64,000 nucleotides of DNA, taken from assembly GCF_000702825.1 (NCBI RefSeq), contig NZ_JNKF01000010.1, positions 186,001 through 250,000 on the forward strand, given 5' to 3'. The notes under the pieces were generated by a model that saw only the letters and a program-made list of their open reading frames with translations, searched no databases and was not told the DNA's origin. Below, piece after piece: positions 44,901 to 52,840 of this stretch; within the stretch, counting starts at the first letter, position 1, and the number at the start of each line of letters is the position of its first letter. Position numbers and translations under genes: made by a program. The stretch comes from Prevotella sp. P6B1 (GTDB taxonomy: Bacteria > Bacteroidota > Bacteroidia > Bacteroidales > Bacteroidaceae).

Positions 44901-45259
44901 GCTACTGGTTGAATGGCGACAACTCTGGTTCTATGTTTACACAGACTTGTAATACTTACAAGAAAGAATACTGGACACCAGAAAACCCAACCAACGACTA
45001 CGCACGCTTGAATGCCGTAGGTCCTTCAGGAGTGACCGGTATTGAGAAGGTGTACAATCGCAGTTTTGTACGTCTTGACAATATCACACTCGGCTATACC
45101 ATCCCACGCGACATTACAAATAAGTGGGGTATCCAGCGTGTACATGTAACTGCTGGTATCCACAATGCATTCACAATCGACAGTTGGGAGTATGGCGATC
45201 CTGAAACAGGAGGTTTTGCCAACCGTCAGTTCCAATTCGGTCTTAATGTAACACTTTAA
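41978..45259 (+). CDS. SusC/RagA-type TonB-dependent outer-membrane transporter 1
   Basis: 1093 residues. Signal peptide (about 1-33), a carboxypeptidase-D-like regulatory domain (VKGQVTDKSGEPVIGATIKVK near 45 in two parts), a TonB-box region (VVVVGYGTMRKKDLTGSV near 125), a plug domain with LDGMQFAGELSEINP and LKDASSAAIYGAKAASGVII, then a large beta-barrel ending NRQFQFGLNVTL. It imports oligosaccharides across the outer membrane with SusD as lid. It is followed by susD after 13 bases. Confidence 0.95.
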   Translation: MKYANLTNPSRKLCFAMALAAGMISFPIPAMAEPAVQATQQSGVVKGQVTDKSGEPVIGATIKVKNIENVGTVTDFDGKFELKSAPGSGTLVVSYIGFKTKEVTYRGGQPLNITIEEDAETLQEVVVVGYGTMRKKDLTGSVVQIDPSKLADQNPSSVQDLLRGTPGLQIGFDSSAKGSGASIQLRGQNSLYTSGSHNSPLIILDGMQFAGELSEINPDDIEQIDVLKDASSAAIYGAKAASGVIIISTKKGKQGKPIINVSMNLAANSKAAYRDVFSASEYMTYREDWYKGQTYGYREDGTWGYYGKDSGIPAGYYDNVNNIGQYGISQEQWASTGPKTQQAGESMLSLYARRMGFDADAALVMENFLAGKTYNWEDATFRTGFNQDYNASISGATDNVNYYLGFGYLKNQGAIQGDDYHAYRANMKLNAKITNWLEVGANVNFQDRSDESQAVPLGSNYWDDNQLRESPYASRYDADGNEIQYPRTGNPTNGGYNYHFQQQYIGLEKGYTVLNTIFNAKVTLPFGITYQFNIAPRYQWFYDRYWMSAELPNSDPATRGVNRNSSKTFNWNLNNTLTWDRTFAKLHHVTVTLAQEAEENRYWSDNISARNITPTDVLSYHYISGANKEQSSFSTNDTHYTASAYLGRVFYGFMDRYMLTATVRRDGYSAFGQNNPWANFWSLGASWVLSEEKFAQDWKWLDMAKLRLSYGTNGNRSLADTYLALSNLANRGLYAYYKYGSTSQEVLNALSVDRLGNPNLEWEKTSSWNFGIDFAVLNKRLSGSIDIYHKKTHDMIMSQRLPNFTGFSSITTNLGEVTNTGFEITLNSKNIETKDFKWGTSLGFSYNKNKIKHLYYEYDEDGKEMDDTSNGWFIGKPIGEIWYWKTDGIWQVNEAEQAALVNQKPGDPKVVNVYTEDDKILADGTRVPVYNDKDRVYQGTTQPPIYWNMRNDFQYKDFTFSFSMYSYMGHKSRAGYWLNGDNSGSMFTQTCNTYKKEYWTPENPTNDYARLNAVGPSGVTGIEKVYNRSFVRLDNITLGYTIPRDITNKWGIQRVHVTAGIHNAFTIDSWEYGDPETGGFANRQFQFGLNVTL

Positions 45260-45272
45260 AATGTAGAATCGT

Positions 45273-47303
45273 ATGAAAATCAAAAAGAACAATATACTCC
45301 GCGGAGGACTCATGTTAGCCCTTGCGGGAACCATGGTAGGATGTTCGGACGGCTTCCTGGAGCAAGATCCACTGTCATTCTATGAGCCGGCAACTACCTA
45401 TAGCACAGAGGCTGGTCTGCAAGCAGCTCTGGCACAATGCGACAAACAGTTGAAAACCTATCGTATCGATGGTAACTGGAACAACGTTGGTATCTTTACC
45501 AACTACCTGATGTCGGATGTTGGTATGTATGCAAAGACCGATATGGGTGGTGGTTTCCAAGACAACTTTGATGCCAAACTCACACCAACTTCTGGTATGG
45601 CAAGTGGTGGCGATGCCAACTACATGCAGCGTTTCTGGGATCAGGGATTCAGCATGGTAAAATACGCCAATACTATCCTCTCCTCCATCGATCAAGTAAA
45701 AGGTTTGGATGACGCTACTCGCGATGCCTATAAAGGACGTGCATACTTCCATCGTGCTTATGCCTACTACAATCTGGCTTTGCAGTTCGGCGATATTCCT
45801 TTGATAACAAAACTGATTAGTGTGCCCAAGCGCAATTATACATCTGCCAGCAAAGAAGCCATCTTCAAGATGCTGGTTCACGATCTGGAGTTCGCTGTAA
45901 GCCACGTTCCATCACAGGCAAATATGAAATATGTCGGTCAGGTCAATCAAGAGGCATGTATGCACTTGCTTGTTAAGTGCTATCTGACTGTTGGCGAATA
46001 TGCCAAAGCTGAGGCTGTAGCCACAGATTTGATCAATAACCATGGATTGAAGCTGATGACCGATAATTTCGGAACTTGGCAGCCGTCAGGCGCAGAGGAA
46101 ACCTGGAAGGTTACCCGTAATGTTGTGTGGGATTTGCACCGTACACCAAATATTGCCGACCCTGCCAACAAGGAGACAATCATGATGATCTCTAACTCTA
46201 ACGACCAGGACTTTACAACTTACAATGTAATGCGTGCCTGTTTTGCTCACTGGAGCAATGGTATCATCCGCGATCCTCATGGATTAGGAGGCCCTGGCAA
46301 AAACATTGCCCGTAACAACTGGGAATATAATGCAGAACTCGACTGGGTGCGTGCTGCTGGACGTGGTATTGCCGTGAACCGCACATCATATTTCTACAAC
46401 AAGACTATATGGATGTACGATGGAGAATATGACTGGCAGGACCTACGCCACAACCGTGAAGTAGGTAACTGGATGGAAATGGAAGACTTCAAATACAACA
46501 ATAAGAGTTCAGACTGCTATGGCCAGAACTATCAGTTGTATGCCACAGAAGATTATACTGATCCTTCAGATCCCTCGAAGGTTTTGGTACACAAGGGCGA
46601 CATTCTGTGCTCAGATACTATCCGTAGTTGGTATCCAACACCACTTTACCAGCTCTACATCCTTGATACACCTAATGAAAACAATGATGGTGCCAACCAG
46701 TTCCAAGGAGCATCGGGAAAGGGAGCTAATGGCGATATGTATCTGTTCCGTTTGGCAGAGACTTACTTGCTGCGTGCCGAAGCTCGTCTCTATCAAAAGA
46801 ATGCAACGGGGGCTGCAGAGGATGTAAATGCCATCCGTAAGCGTGCCAACGCTAAGAAGATGTACACCACAGTAAACATCGGTGATATCATGGCAGAACG
46901 TGCCCGTGAATTGTATCTTGAGGAGTTCCGTCAGGCTGAGATGGTACGCGTCAGCTGGTGTCTGGCTCGTAGCGGTGTAGCCGATGAATGGGGTAACACC
47001 TACGATCTCAACACATGGGACAAGCAGGAAGGTACCGATCTGAATGGCGGAAGCTACTGGTATCGCCGCTGCACCACCTATAATGTATTCAACCACGACT
47101 ACGGAAAAGGTCAGCAGGGCAACCAGACATTTGAGTACAAGATCAATAAGCACAATCTATTCTGGCCAGTTCCAAACTCTGCTATCACAGCAAACAACAA
47201 GGGACAGCTCCGTCAGAACTTTGGCTACGATGGCTATAGCGAAACGATTCCCATGTGGACTGACTGGGAGGAAGCCGTAGCTGATGAGGAGTCTGCTAAT
47301 TAA
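45273..47303 (+). CDS. SusD/RagB-type surface glycan-binding lipoprotein 1
   Basis: 676 residues. Lipobox cysteine at residue 24 (GTMVGCSDGF). The N-terminal part has the TPR-like helices of SusD (KGRAYFHRAYAYYNLALQFGD in two parts near 155) and the C-terminal part has the usual LRLAETYLLRAEA-like motif (FRLAETYLLRAEARLY near 490). It lies on the cell surface, binds the glycan and closes the partner SusC barrel. It is rather long for the family. A terminator follows. Confidence 0.94.
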   Translation: MKIKKNNILRGGLMLALAGTMVGCSDGFLEQDPLSFYEPATTYSTEAGLQAALAQCDKQLKTYRIDGNWNNVGIFTNYLMSDVGMYAKTDMGGGFQDNFDAKLTPTSGMASGGDANYMQRFWDQGFSMVKYANTILSSIDQVKGLDDATRDAYKGRAYFHRAYAYYNLALQFGDIPLITKLISVPKRNYTSASKEAIFKMLVHDLEFAVSHVPSQANMKYVGQVNQEACMHLLVKCYLTVGEYAKAEAVATDLINNHGLKLMTDNFGTWQPSGAEETWKVTRNVVWDLHRTPNIADPANKETIMMISNSNDQDFTTYNVMRACFAHWSNGIIRDPHGLGGPGKNIARNNWEYNAELDWVRAAGRGIAVNRTSYFYNKTIWMYDGEYDWQDLRHNREVGNWMEMEDFKYNNKSSDCYGQNYQLYATEDYTDPSDPSKVLVHKGDILCSDTIRSWYPTPLYQLYILDTPNENNDGANQFQGASGKGANGDMYLFRLAETYLLRAEARLYQKNATGAAEDVNAIRKRANAKKMYTTVNIGDIMAERARELYLEEFRQAEMVRVSWCLARSGVADEWGNTYDLNTWDKQEGTDLNGGSYWYRRCTTYNVFNHDYGKGQQGNQTFEYKINKHNLFWPVPNSAITANNKGQLRQNFGYDGYSETIPMWTDWEEAVADEESAN

Positions 47304-47352
47304 TCTATAGTTCATACATAATTAGGTTATAAGTTAGTATTTCTAAGGTGGA

Positions 47353-47386
47353 GGGGCGGTCTATTTAGTCTTAGACTGCCCCTTTT
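47353..47386 (+). terminator. Terminator after susD 1
   Basis: GGGGCGGTCTA / TAGACTGCCCC, 11-bp stem with one G.T pair and an 8-base loop, followed by TTTT. Confidence 0.85.
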
Positions 47387-47431
47387 ATTAAGAATTAACT
47401 TATTGATTCGCGTTTTTTATGAAGATATTCG

Positions 47432-47439
47432 TATCTTTG
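47432..47439 (+). promoter_or_regulatory. -7 box (TATCTTTG) of the GH105 operon
   Basis: TATCTTTG followed by CAACG, 22 bases before the GH105 ATG. The three-part element seen before GH43 and susC is absent, so this unit is controlled differently or more weakly. Confidence 0.6.
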
Positions 47440-47461
47440 CAACGAAACTAAGACAAACGAA

Positions 47462-48577
47462 ATGAGAAAGTTATTATTATTAGCGTGTTTGCTGAGTATA
47501 ACTGCTATTCATGCACGACACTGGACAGCCAATGAGGTGAAGGATGTCATCCGGCAGGTAAACACCTACTGGCAGACAAACAATCCCGCTGAGGTCCGTT
47601 CCTTCTGGGACAATGCCGCCTACCATACAGGAAATATGGAGGTATATAAACTGCTGAAAGATCAGCAGATGCTGGACTATAGCATACGCTGGGCAGAACA
47701 TAACCAGTGGAAAGGCGCCACTGAGCCCAATCCTGCCAACTGGAAATATAAGAATTATGGCGAAGGACAGGACTATGTACTCTTTGGCGACTGGCAGATA
47801 TGCTTCCAGACCTATATCGATCTTTATAACCTGGCACCCGATGAGAAAAAAGTGGCACGCGCCAAAGAGGTGATGGGCTATGAGGCCAACTCTAAGGCGA
47901 ACGACTATTGGTGGTGGGCCGATGCCCTCTACATGGTAATGCCCGCGCTGACTAAGATGTATAAGCTCACCGGCGATACAAAATACCTGCGCAAGCTCTA
48001 TGATAACATTTGCTATAGCGACAGTATCATGCTCGACAAGGAAACAGGAATTTACTTCCGTGACGGCCGATATGTATATCCAAAACACAAGACCGAGGCA
48101 GGTAAAAAGGATTTCTGGGCGCGTGGTGATGGTTGGGTGCTGGCCGGACTGGCCAAAGTGCTGCAGGACATGCCAGAATCGTACGTACGCCAGCCTTTCT
48201 TCGTCGAAAAATATGTCAATTTGGCCCGTGGCGTCAAGAGACTTCAGCAACCCGAAGGATACTGGACCCGTTCGATGATGGATCCCCAACAGGCACCTGG
48301 TTACGAAACCAGCGGTACAGCTTTCTTCTGCTATGGTTTGCTGTGGGGCGTTAATCATGGTTATCTCTCAAAAAAAGAATTCGGAGCAACCATTGAGAAA
48401 GCCTGGAACTATCTGACAACCATCGCACTACAGAGAGATGGAAAGGTTGGCTACGTACAGCCTATTGGCGATCGTGCCATCCCTGGTCAGGTCATCAACG
48501 CCAACTCTCAGGCCAACTTCGGCGTGGGTGCCTTCTTGTTAGCTGCATGTGAATACGTAAGATATATTGAACGATGA
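47462..48577 (+). CDS. GH105 unsaturated uronyl hydrolase, secreted
   Basis: 371 residues with a signal peptide (1-18). The (alpha/alpha)6-barrel motifs of GH105 are present: WWWADALYMVMP near 155 with the catalytic Asp, FWARGDGWVLAGLA near 220, and a C-terminal ANFGVGAFLLAACEY. The family removes 4,5-unsaturated galacturonic or glucuronic acid from oligosaccharides made by lyases, by hydration. It is the first of four genes linked by four-base ATGA overlaps, so the four are translated together. Confidence 0.92.
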   Translation: MRKLLLLACLLSITAIHARHWTANEVKDVIRQVNTYWQTNNPAEVRSFWDNAAYHTGNMEVYKLLKDQQMLDYSIRWAEHNQWKGATEPNPANWKYKNYGEGQDYVLFGDWQICFQTYIDLYNLAPDEKKVARAKEVMGYEANSKANDYWWWADALYMVMPALTKMYKLTGDTKYLRKLYDNICYSDSIMLDKETGIYFRDGRYVYPKHKTEAGKKDFWARGDGWVLAGLAKVLQDMPESYVRQPFFVEKYVNLARGVKRLQQPEGYWTRSMMDPQQAPGYETSGTAFFCYGLLWGVNHGYLSKKEFGATIEKAWNYLTTIALQRDGKVGYVQPIGDRAIPGQVINANSQANFGVGAFLLAACEYVRYIER

Positions 48578-50319
48578 ATCTGTTATTGACGATAACCCTC
48601 AGTTTAGCCAGTCTGCTACCACAGGCTGAAGATGCCTTTTGGCGCGACTCCATCCCGCAAGAGATGAAACAGAGCTATATAGCATATGGCGAACAGTACC
48701 TGGGCAAAGCATGGACAGCCCTACCATGGACTGTGTTTGCAGAGAACAAGATAACTGGCAATCGCGTGAACTACGAGGGCATCTGCTTTGAGAAACGTCG
48801 TCATCTGGCAGCACTCGTTATGGCAGAGATTGTAGAAGGAAAAAAACGATTTACTTCCGATATCATCAATGGTATCGGAAGTTTCTGCGAAGAAACCTGG
48901 TGGGGTATCCCTGCCCACTATGGTAAACGAATCCCGCTGCAAGAACTCCAAGAGGTAGACCTCTTTAACGCCGAGACTGCCAGCCTCATCGTCTGGACCA
49001 GATATATGCTCGAAAAACAGTTGAACAACTTCTCGCCCGACATCTGTAAACGTATAGACCAAGAGATAGAAAACCGGATTCTGAAACCTGCACTTACCAA
49101 AGATTACTGGTGGAAGACTGCCGGCATGAACTGGAACCCATGGATATGCAGTAACTGGCTGGCTTGTGTGCTTATCTGCGAAAAGAACGAGGACCGTAAG
49201 GCCGAAGCCATCACCCAAATAGAAAAAGCCACTCAGGCTTTTATCGATGCCTATCCCGAGGATGGCGGTTGCGACGAAGGTCCTGGCTATTGGGACAGAG
49301 CAGCAGCCTCGATGTTCGAGGTGCTGAGGCTGCTACCTGACGGCTCATGTTTTGACGCCTCAGCTGATAAAATCAGAAAGATGGCTACCTATACCTATAA
49401 AACCTATATCGGTCATGACTACTGCGTGAACTTTGCCGATGCACACGAGAACAAAGCTGTGCAACAGGTCAACATTGTCTATCCATTCGGCTATTGGCTC
49501 AACGACAAGACGATGAGGGAGTTTGGAGCCTATCTGGGTAGAACTAAGCAAGTGCTGACCCAGCCTGCCAAGCTCTACGACAAGAGCGGGAACTTTCCTA
49601 CATTGGGGCGCGAGCTGTTTTTCTTACGGGATATTCGTCATTTCATTGCAGAAAAACCTCAGGAGCCATTAATTAAGGACGCATGGTTGCCTAATCTACA
49701 AATCATGACCGCGCGACGTGGTGGCCTTTTTACGGCATTTAAAGGCGGACATAATGGTGAGAGTCATAATCATAACGATGTGGGCTCGTTTGTGGTTTAT
49801 GCGGATGGCGAACCTTTGTTTATTGATCCAGGTGTAGGCGAATATACAGCCAAGACATTCAGCAACAGACGCTATGAGATTTGGACTATGCAGTCAGGCT
49901 ACCACAATCTACCTCAGATTAACGGCATCGACCAGAAGGACGGTAAGGATTTTGCTGCCAGAGTCATTAGCCACAAAGATGGTCAGCTGACGCTTGACAT
50001 CGCAGGCGCATACCCCGCAGAAGCAAAGGTTAAGACATGGAAGCGAACTATATCTGCGATGAAATCAGGTATTATTGTCACAGAGGACTTCGAACTTAAC
50101 GAAACCACCGCTCCCACCCGTCTGATGCTGATAACCACCAATCGTCATGCATTGAAACATATCAGCTATAACGCCAATCAGCTGGAAGCCTCTATCGAGG
50201 ATATCAGCAAACAACTCGATCCACTGCTGCAAGGCATGTGGGGACAAGAGATGTATCGCATCGTGCTCACGGTGAAATCATCGAAAACTAAACAACAAAT
50301 CAGATATTGTATCAAATGA
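48574..50319 (+). CDS. Heparinase II/III-like protein, probable polysaccharide lyase
   Basis: 581 residues with a short signal peptide. An alpha-helical toroid occupies about residues 20-380 (NWNPWICSNWLACVL, GGCDEGPGYWDRAAASMFE). A beta-sandwich follows, with GGHNGESHNHNDVGSFVVYADGEP in two parts near 390-412, the usual heparinase II/III motif with histidines and a metal-site region. Lyases of this fold break uronic-acid linkages by beta-elimination, leaving an unsaturated end for a GH105 enzyme, and a GH105 gene is next door. Assignment to a precise PL family (for example the rhamnosyl-glucuronate lyases of arabinogalactan loci) is a guess. Confidence 0.82.
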   Translation: MNLLLTITLSLASLLPQAEDAFWRDSIPQEMKQSYIAYGEQYLGKAWTALPWTVFAENKITGNRVNYEGICFEKRRHLAALVMAEIVEGKKRFTSDIINGIGSFCEETWWGIPAHYGKRIPLQELQEVDLFNAETASLIVWTRYMLEKQLNNFSPDICKRIDQEIENRILKPALTKDYWWKTAGMNWNPWICSNWLACVLICEKNEDRKAEAITQIEKATQAFIDAYPEDGGCDEGPGYWDRAAASMFEVLRLLPDGSCFDASADKIRKMATYTYKTYIGHDYCVNFADAHENKAVQQVNIVYPFGYWLNDKTMREFGAYLGRTKQVLTQPAKLYDKSGNFPTLGRELFFLRDIRHFIAEKPQEPLIKDAWLPNLQIMTARRGGLFTAFKGGHNGESHNHNDVGSFVVYADGEPLFIDPGVGEYTAKTFSNRRYEIWTMQSGYHNLPQINGIDQKDGKDFAARVISHKDGQLTLDIAGAYPAEAKVKTWKRTISAMKSGIIVTEDFELNETTAPTRLMLITTNRHALKHISYNANQLEASIEDISKQLDPLLQGMWGQEMYRIVLTVKSSKTKQQIRYCIK

Positions 50320-51491
50320 AAAAACTACTCATTACATTCATGCTGACCACACTGGGACTAAGTGCTCACGCTCAGCAAATCACGCTCTCTGTATCCAACC
50401 CTACCGACCATCAACGCCAGGAGGTGGTTGAAGCGAATCTACAAACAGTTCAAAACCTATTAGGCATCACCGCTCAAGAGTCGTTCGTCATCAAGAACGG
50501 ATTCGGACAGGAGCAAGCCTATCAGAAATCGTACGATGGTAAGTTATTGCTGTACGTATCTGTTTTACCCAAGAGTAAAGCAGAATTCACAATTGTCAAG
50601 GGCTCTCCGTCAGCGTACAAATCGTTTGTTTTCGGAAAAGCTTATCCTGAACGCATCGATGATTTCGCTTGGGAAAACGATCGCTCAGCCTATCGTGTGT
50701 ACGGCCCCGCCTTACAGCGCAACGGTGAGAAATCGTTTGGAACTGACGTATGGACTAAAAGTACACAGGAATTAGTAGTAGATAAGCGCTACAAACTACA
50801 CCTATGGGGTGTGGGACAGCGAGACTCGCTGAAGAAAGCAGGTCACCCCAAGGAGGGCAACGCCATCTATATTGCCAGCTCGTTCCACCACGACCACGGC
50901 GATGGACTCGATGTTTATTCCGTTGGACCCAGTTTAGGTTGCGGTGCGCCAGCACTGATGAAAAACGGCGAACTGGTATTCCCCTATTGTTATAAAGACT
51001 ATAAGATACTCGACAACGGCCCCATCCGCTTCACTGTAGAGCTTACCTACCATCCCAACAGCGACGGCGTTACAGAGCACAGATTAATCAGTTTGGACCG
51101 AGGCTCGCATTATAATAAGATAACGGTTTGGTACGATGGCATCAAACAACCTACAGCATGGGCATCGGGTGTTGTCATGAATGGCGACGGTCAACTGGCA
51201 ATGGGACAGGACTATGTGCTTTATGCCGACCCTACCGACAACCCCAAGGTTAATCAATCACAGATATACGTCGGCACCTTATTTCCTGATGGTGTTGATG
51301 AAACTACTATGCTGAAAGGTAATAAGAGCCATGGCATAGGTATTGTCCGCAAATACAAGGGACTGCCATATACTTATTATTTCGGTTCGGCATGGAGTAA
51401 CTACGATGTCAAGACTTTCGCAGAGTGGCAACTCCTGAGCAACAACTATCTGAAGAATATCAATAATCCACTAATAACAGTCATACAATGA
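50316..51491 (+). CDS. DUF4861 secreted protein
   Basis: 391 residues from ATG 50316, which overlaps the previous stop (ATGA) and starts a clean signal peptide (MKKLLITFMLTTLGLSAHA); an in-frame ATG nine bases earlier is less likely. The mature protein is beta-rich with DRSAYRVYGPALQ near 130, FHHDHGDGLDVYSVG near 190 and SLGCGAPALMKNG, a pattern I associate with DUF4861. Proteins of this type occur in loci with pectin or arabinogalactan enzymes; no activity is assigned here. Confidence 0.8.
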   Translation: MKKLLITFMLTTLGLSAHAQQITLSVSNPTDHQRQEVVEANLQTVQNLLGITAQESFVIKNGFGQEQAYQKSYDGKLLLYVSVLPKSKAEFTIVKGSPSAYKSFVFGKAYPERIDDFAWENDRSAYRVYGPALQRNGEKSFGTDVWTKSTQELVVDKRYKLHLWGVGQRDSLKKAGHPKEGNAIYIASSFHHDHGDGLDVYSVGPSLGCGAPALMKNGELVFPYCYKDYKILDNGPIRFTVELTYHPNSDGVTEHRLISLDRGSHYNKITVWYDGIKQPTAWASGVVMNGDGQLAMGQDYVLYADPTDNPKVNQSQIYVGTLFPDGVDETTMLKGNKSHGIGIVRKYKGLPYTYYFGSAWSNYDVKTFAEWQLLSNNYLKNINNPLITVIQ

Positions 51492-52750
51492 AAAGAATAA
51501 CAACCCTGTTGGTATTTGGACTTCTATTAGCCATACCAACGCAAGCCAAAAAGACAAAGACCACAGAACAGAATGACCGCCAATACTGGTGCTCGTTAGC
51601 TTACAAGATGGCTCAGCCCGTACTGGAGAATATGGCCAAAGGCGAACTGCAGAAGAACATGAAAACAGAATTCTCGCCATCATTCGATAATCGCGACCGT
51701 TCAGTAGTCTATATGGAGACCTTCGGACGCCTGATGGCAGGCATTGCTCCTTGGTTATCGCTGCCTGATGACAATACTGCTGAAGGCATACAGCGTCGTC
51801 AGCTACGCCAATGGGCTTTAGCAGCGTACAAAAACGCCGTTGACCCCACCTCGCCCGATTATCTCTGTTGGGGTAAGGCAGGTCAGAACTTAGTTGATGC
51901 GGCCTATATAGCCGAGTCATTCCTGCGTGCTTGGGACAACCTATGGCAACCACTCGACGAGATTACCAAGCAGCGTTACATCAAAGAGTTCCAAGCCCTA
52001 CGAAAGATTGATCCACCTTATACCAACTGGTTCCTGTTCTCATCTACCATCGAGAGCCTATTGGCAAAGGCTGGTGCTCAGTACGATGAGTTTCGCGTAA
52101 ACACCGCCTGCCGTAAGGTTGAAGAGTGGTACGTGGGCGATGGTTGGTATGCCGATGGACCTGTGTTTGCCTTTGACTACTATAGTAGCTATGTGTTCCA
52201 TGCCATGTATCTTGAGACATTGCAGGCCATGGTCGATGCCAAAGCCAACACACGTATCGACTATCAGAAGTATTACGACCGCGCCTTGAAGCGTGCACAG
52301 AAGTTTGCTATCATCCTTGAGCGATTCATCTCGCCAGAGGGCACCTTCCCCGTGATAGGGCGTTCTATCCCCTACCGCACAGCAGCTATGCAGACTCTGG
52401 CCTTGATAGCCTGGTATCAGAAGCTGCCTAAGGAACTGAGTAACGGACAGGTTCGCGCTGCCCTTACCAAGGTGCATCACCGTATGTTCGACTATCAGCA
52501 GAACTTTAACGATGCCGGTTATCTTACTATCGGCTTCTGTGGCTCGCAGCCCGAAGTAGCCGACTGGTACACCAACAATGGTTCGCTTTATCTCACAAGC
52601 CTCAGCCTGATGCCTCTGGGTTTGCCAGCCAATCATCCGTTCTGGACTGATGCCCCCCAGCCTTGGACACAGGTAAAAGCCTGGAATGGTCAGTCTTTCC
52701 CCAAGGATCATCGTTGGAGTGATGACATTCGTACCCACGATAAGTGGTAA
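51488..52750 (+). CDS. DUF2264 secreted protein, possible GH154-type glucuronidase
   Basis: 420 residues with a signal peptide (1-20). The helical-barrel pattern of DUF2264 is clear: VYMETFGRLMAGIAPWL near 77, GQNLVDAAYIAESFLRA near 138, FLFSSTIESLLA near 181, and GDGWYADGPVFAFDYYSSYVFH in two parts near 218. As I recall, characterised members in Bacteroides arabinogalactan loci are beta-glucuronidases classed as GH154. It is last of the four coupled genes and would fit the removal of glucuronate from side chains. Confidence 0.82.
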   Translation: MKRITTLLVFGLLLAIPTQAKKTKTTEQNDRQYWCSLAYKMAQPVLENMAKGELQKNMKTEFSPSFDNRDRSVVYMETFGRLMAGIAPWLSLPDDNTAEGIQRRQLRQWALAAYKNAVDPTSPDYLCWGKAGQNLVDAAYIAESFLRAWDNLWQPLDEITKQRYIKEFQALRKIDPPYTNWFLFSSTIESLLAKAGAQYDEFRVNTACRKVEEWYVGDGWYADGPVFAFDYYSSYVFHAMYLETLQAMVDAKANTRIDYQKYYDRALKRAQKFAIILERFISPEGTFPVIGRSIPYRTAAMQTLALIAWYQKLPKELSNGQVRAALTKVHHRMFDYQQNFNDAGYLTIGFCGSQPEVADWYTNNGSLYLTSLSLMPLGLPANHPFWTDAPQPWTQVKAWNGQSFPKDHRWSDDIRTHDKW

Positions 52751-52787
52751 GCAATTCCAGTTATCCTTACTAAATACAGAAAGAAAA

Positions 52788-52815
52788 AACGGACCGCCCA
52801 ATTGGACGGTCCGTT
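52788..52815. terminator. Terminator between the two converging loci
   Basis: AACGGACCG / CGGTCCGTT with further CC / GG pairing and an AATT loop. On the minus strand TTTTTTC follows, so it best serves the second susD; on the plus strand the T-run is missing. Confidence 0.75.
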
Positions 52816-52840
52816 CGCAAATAAACTAACTAATCAATAT

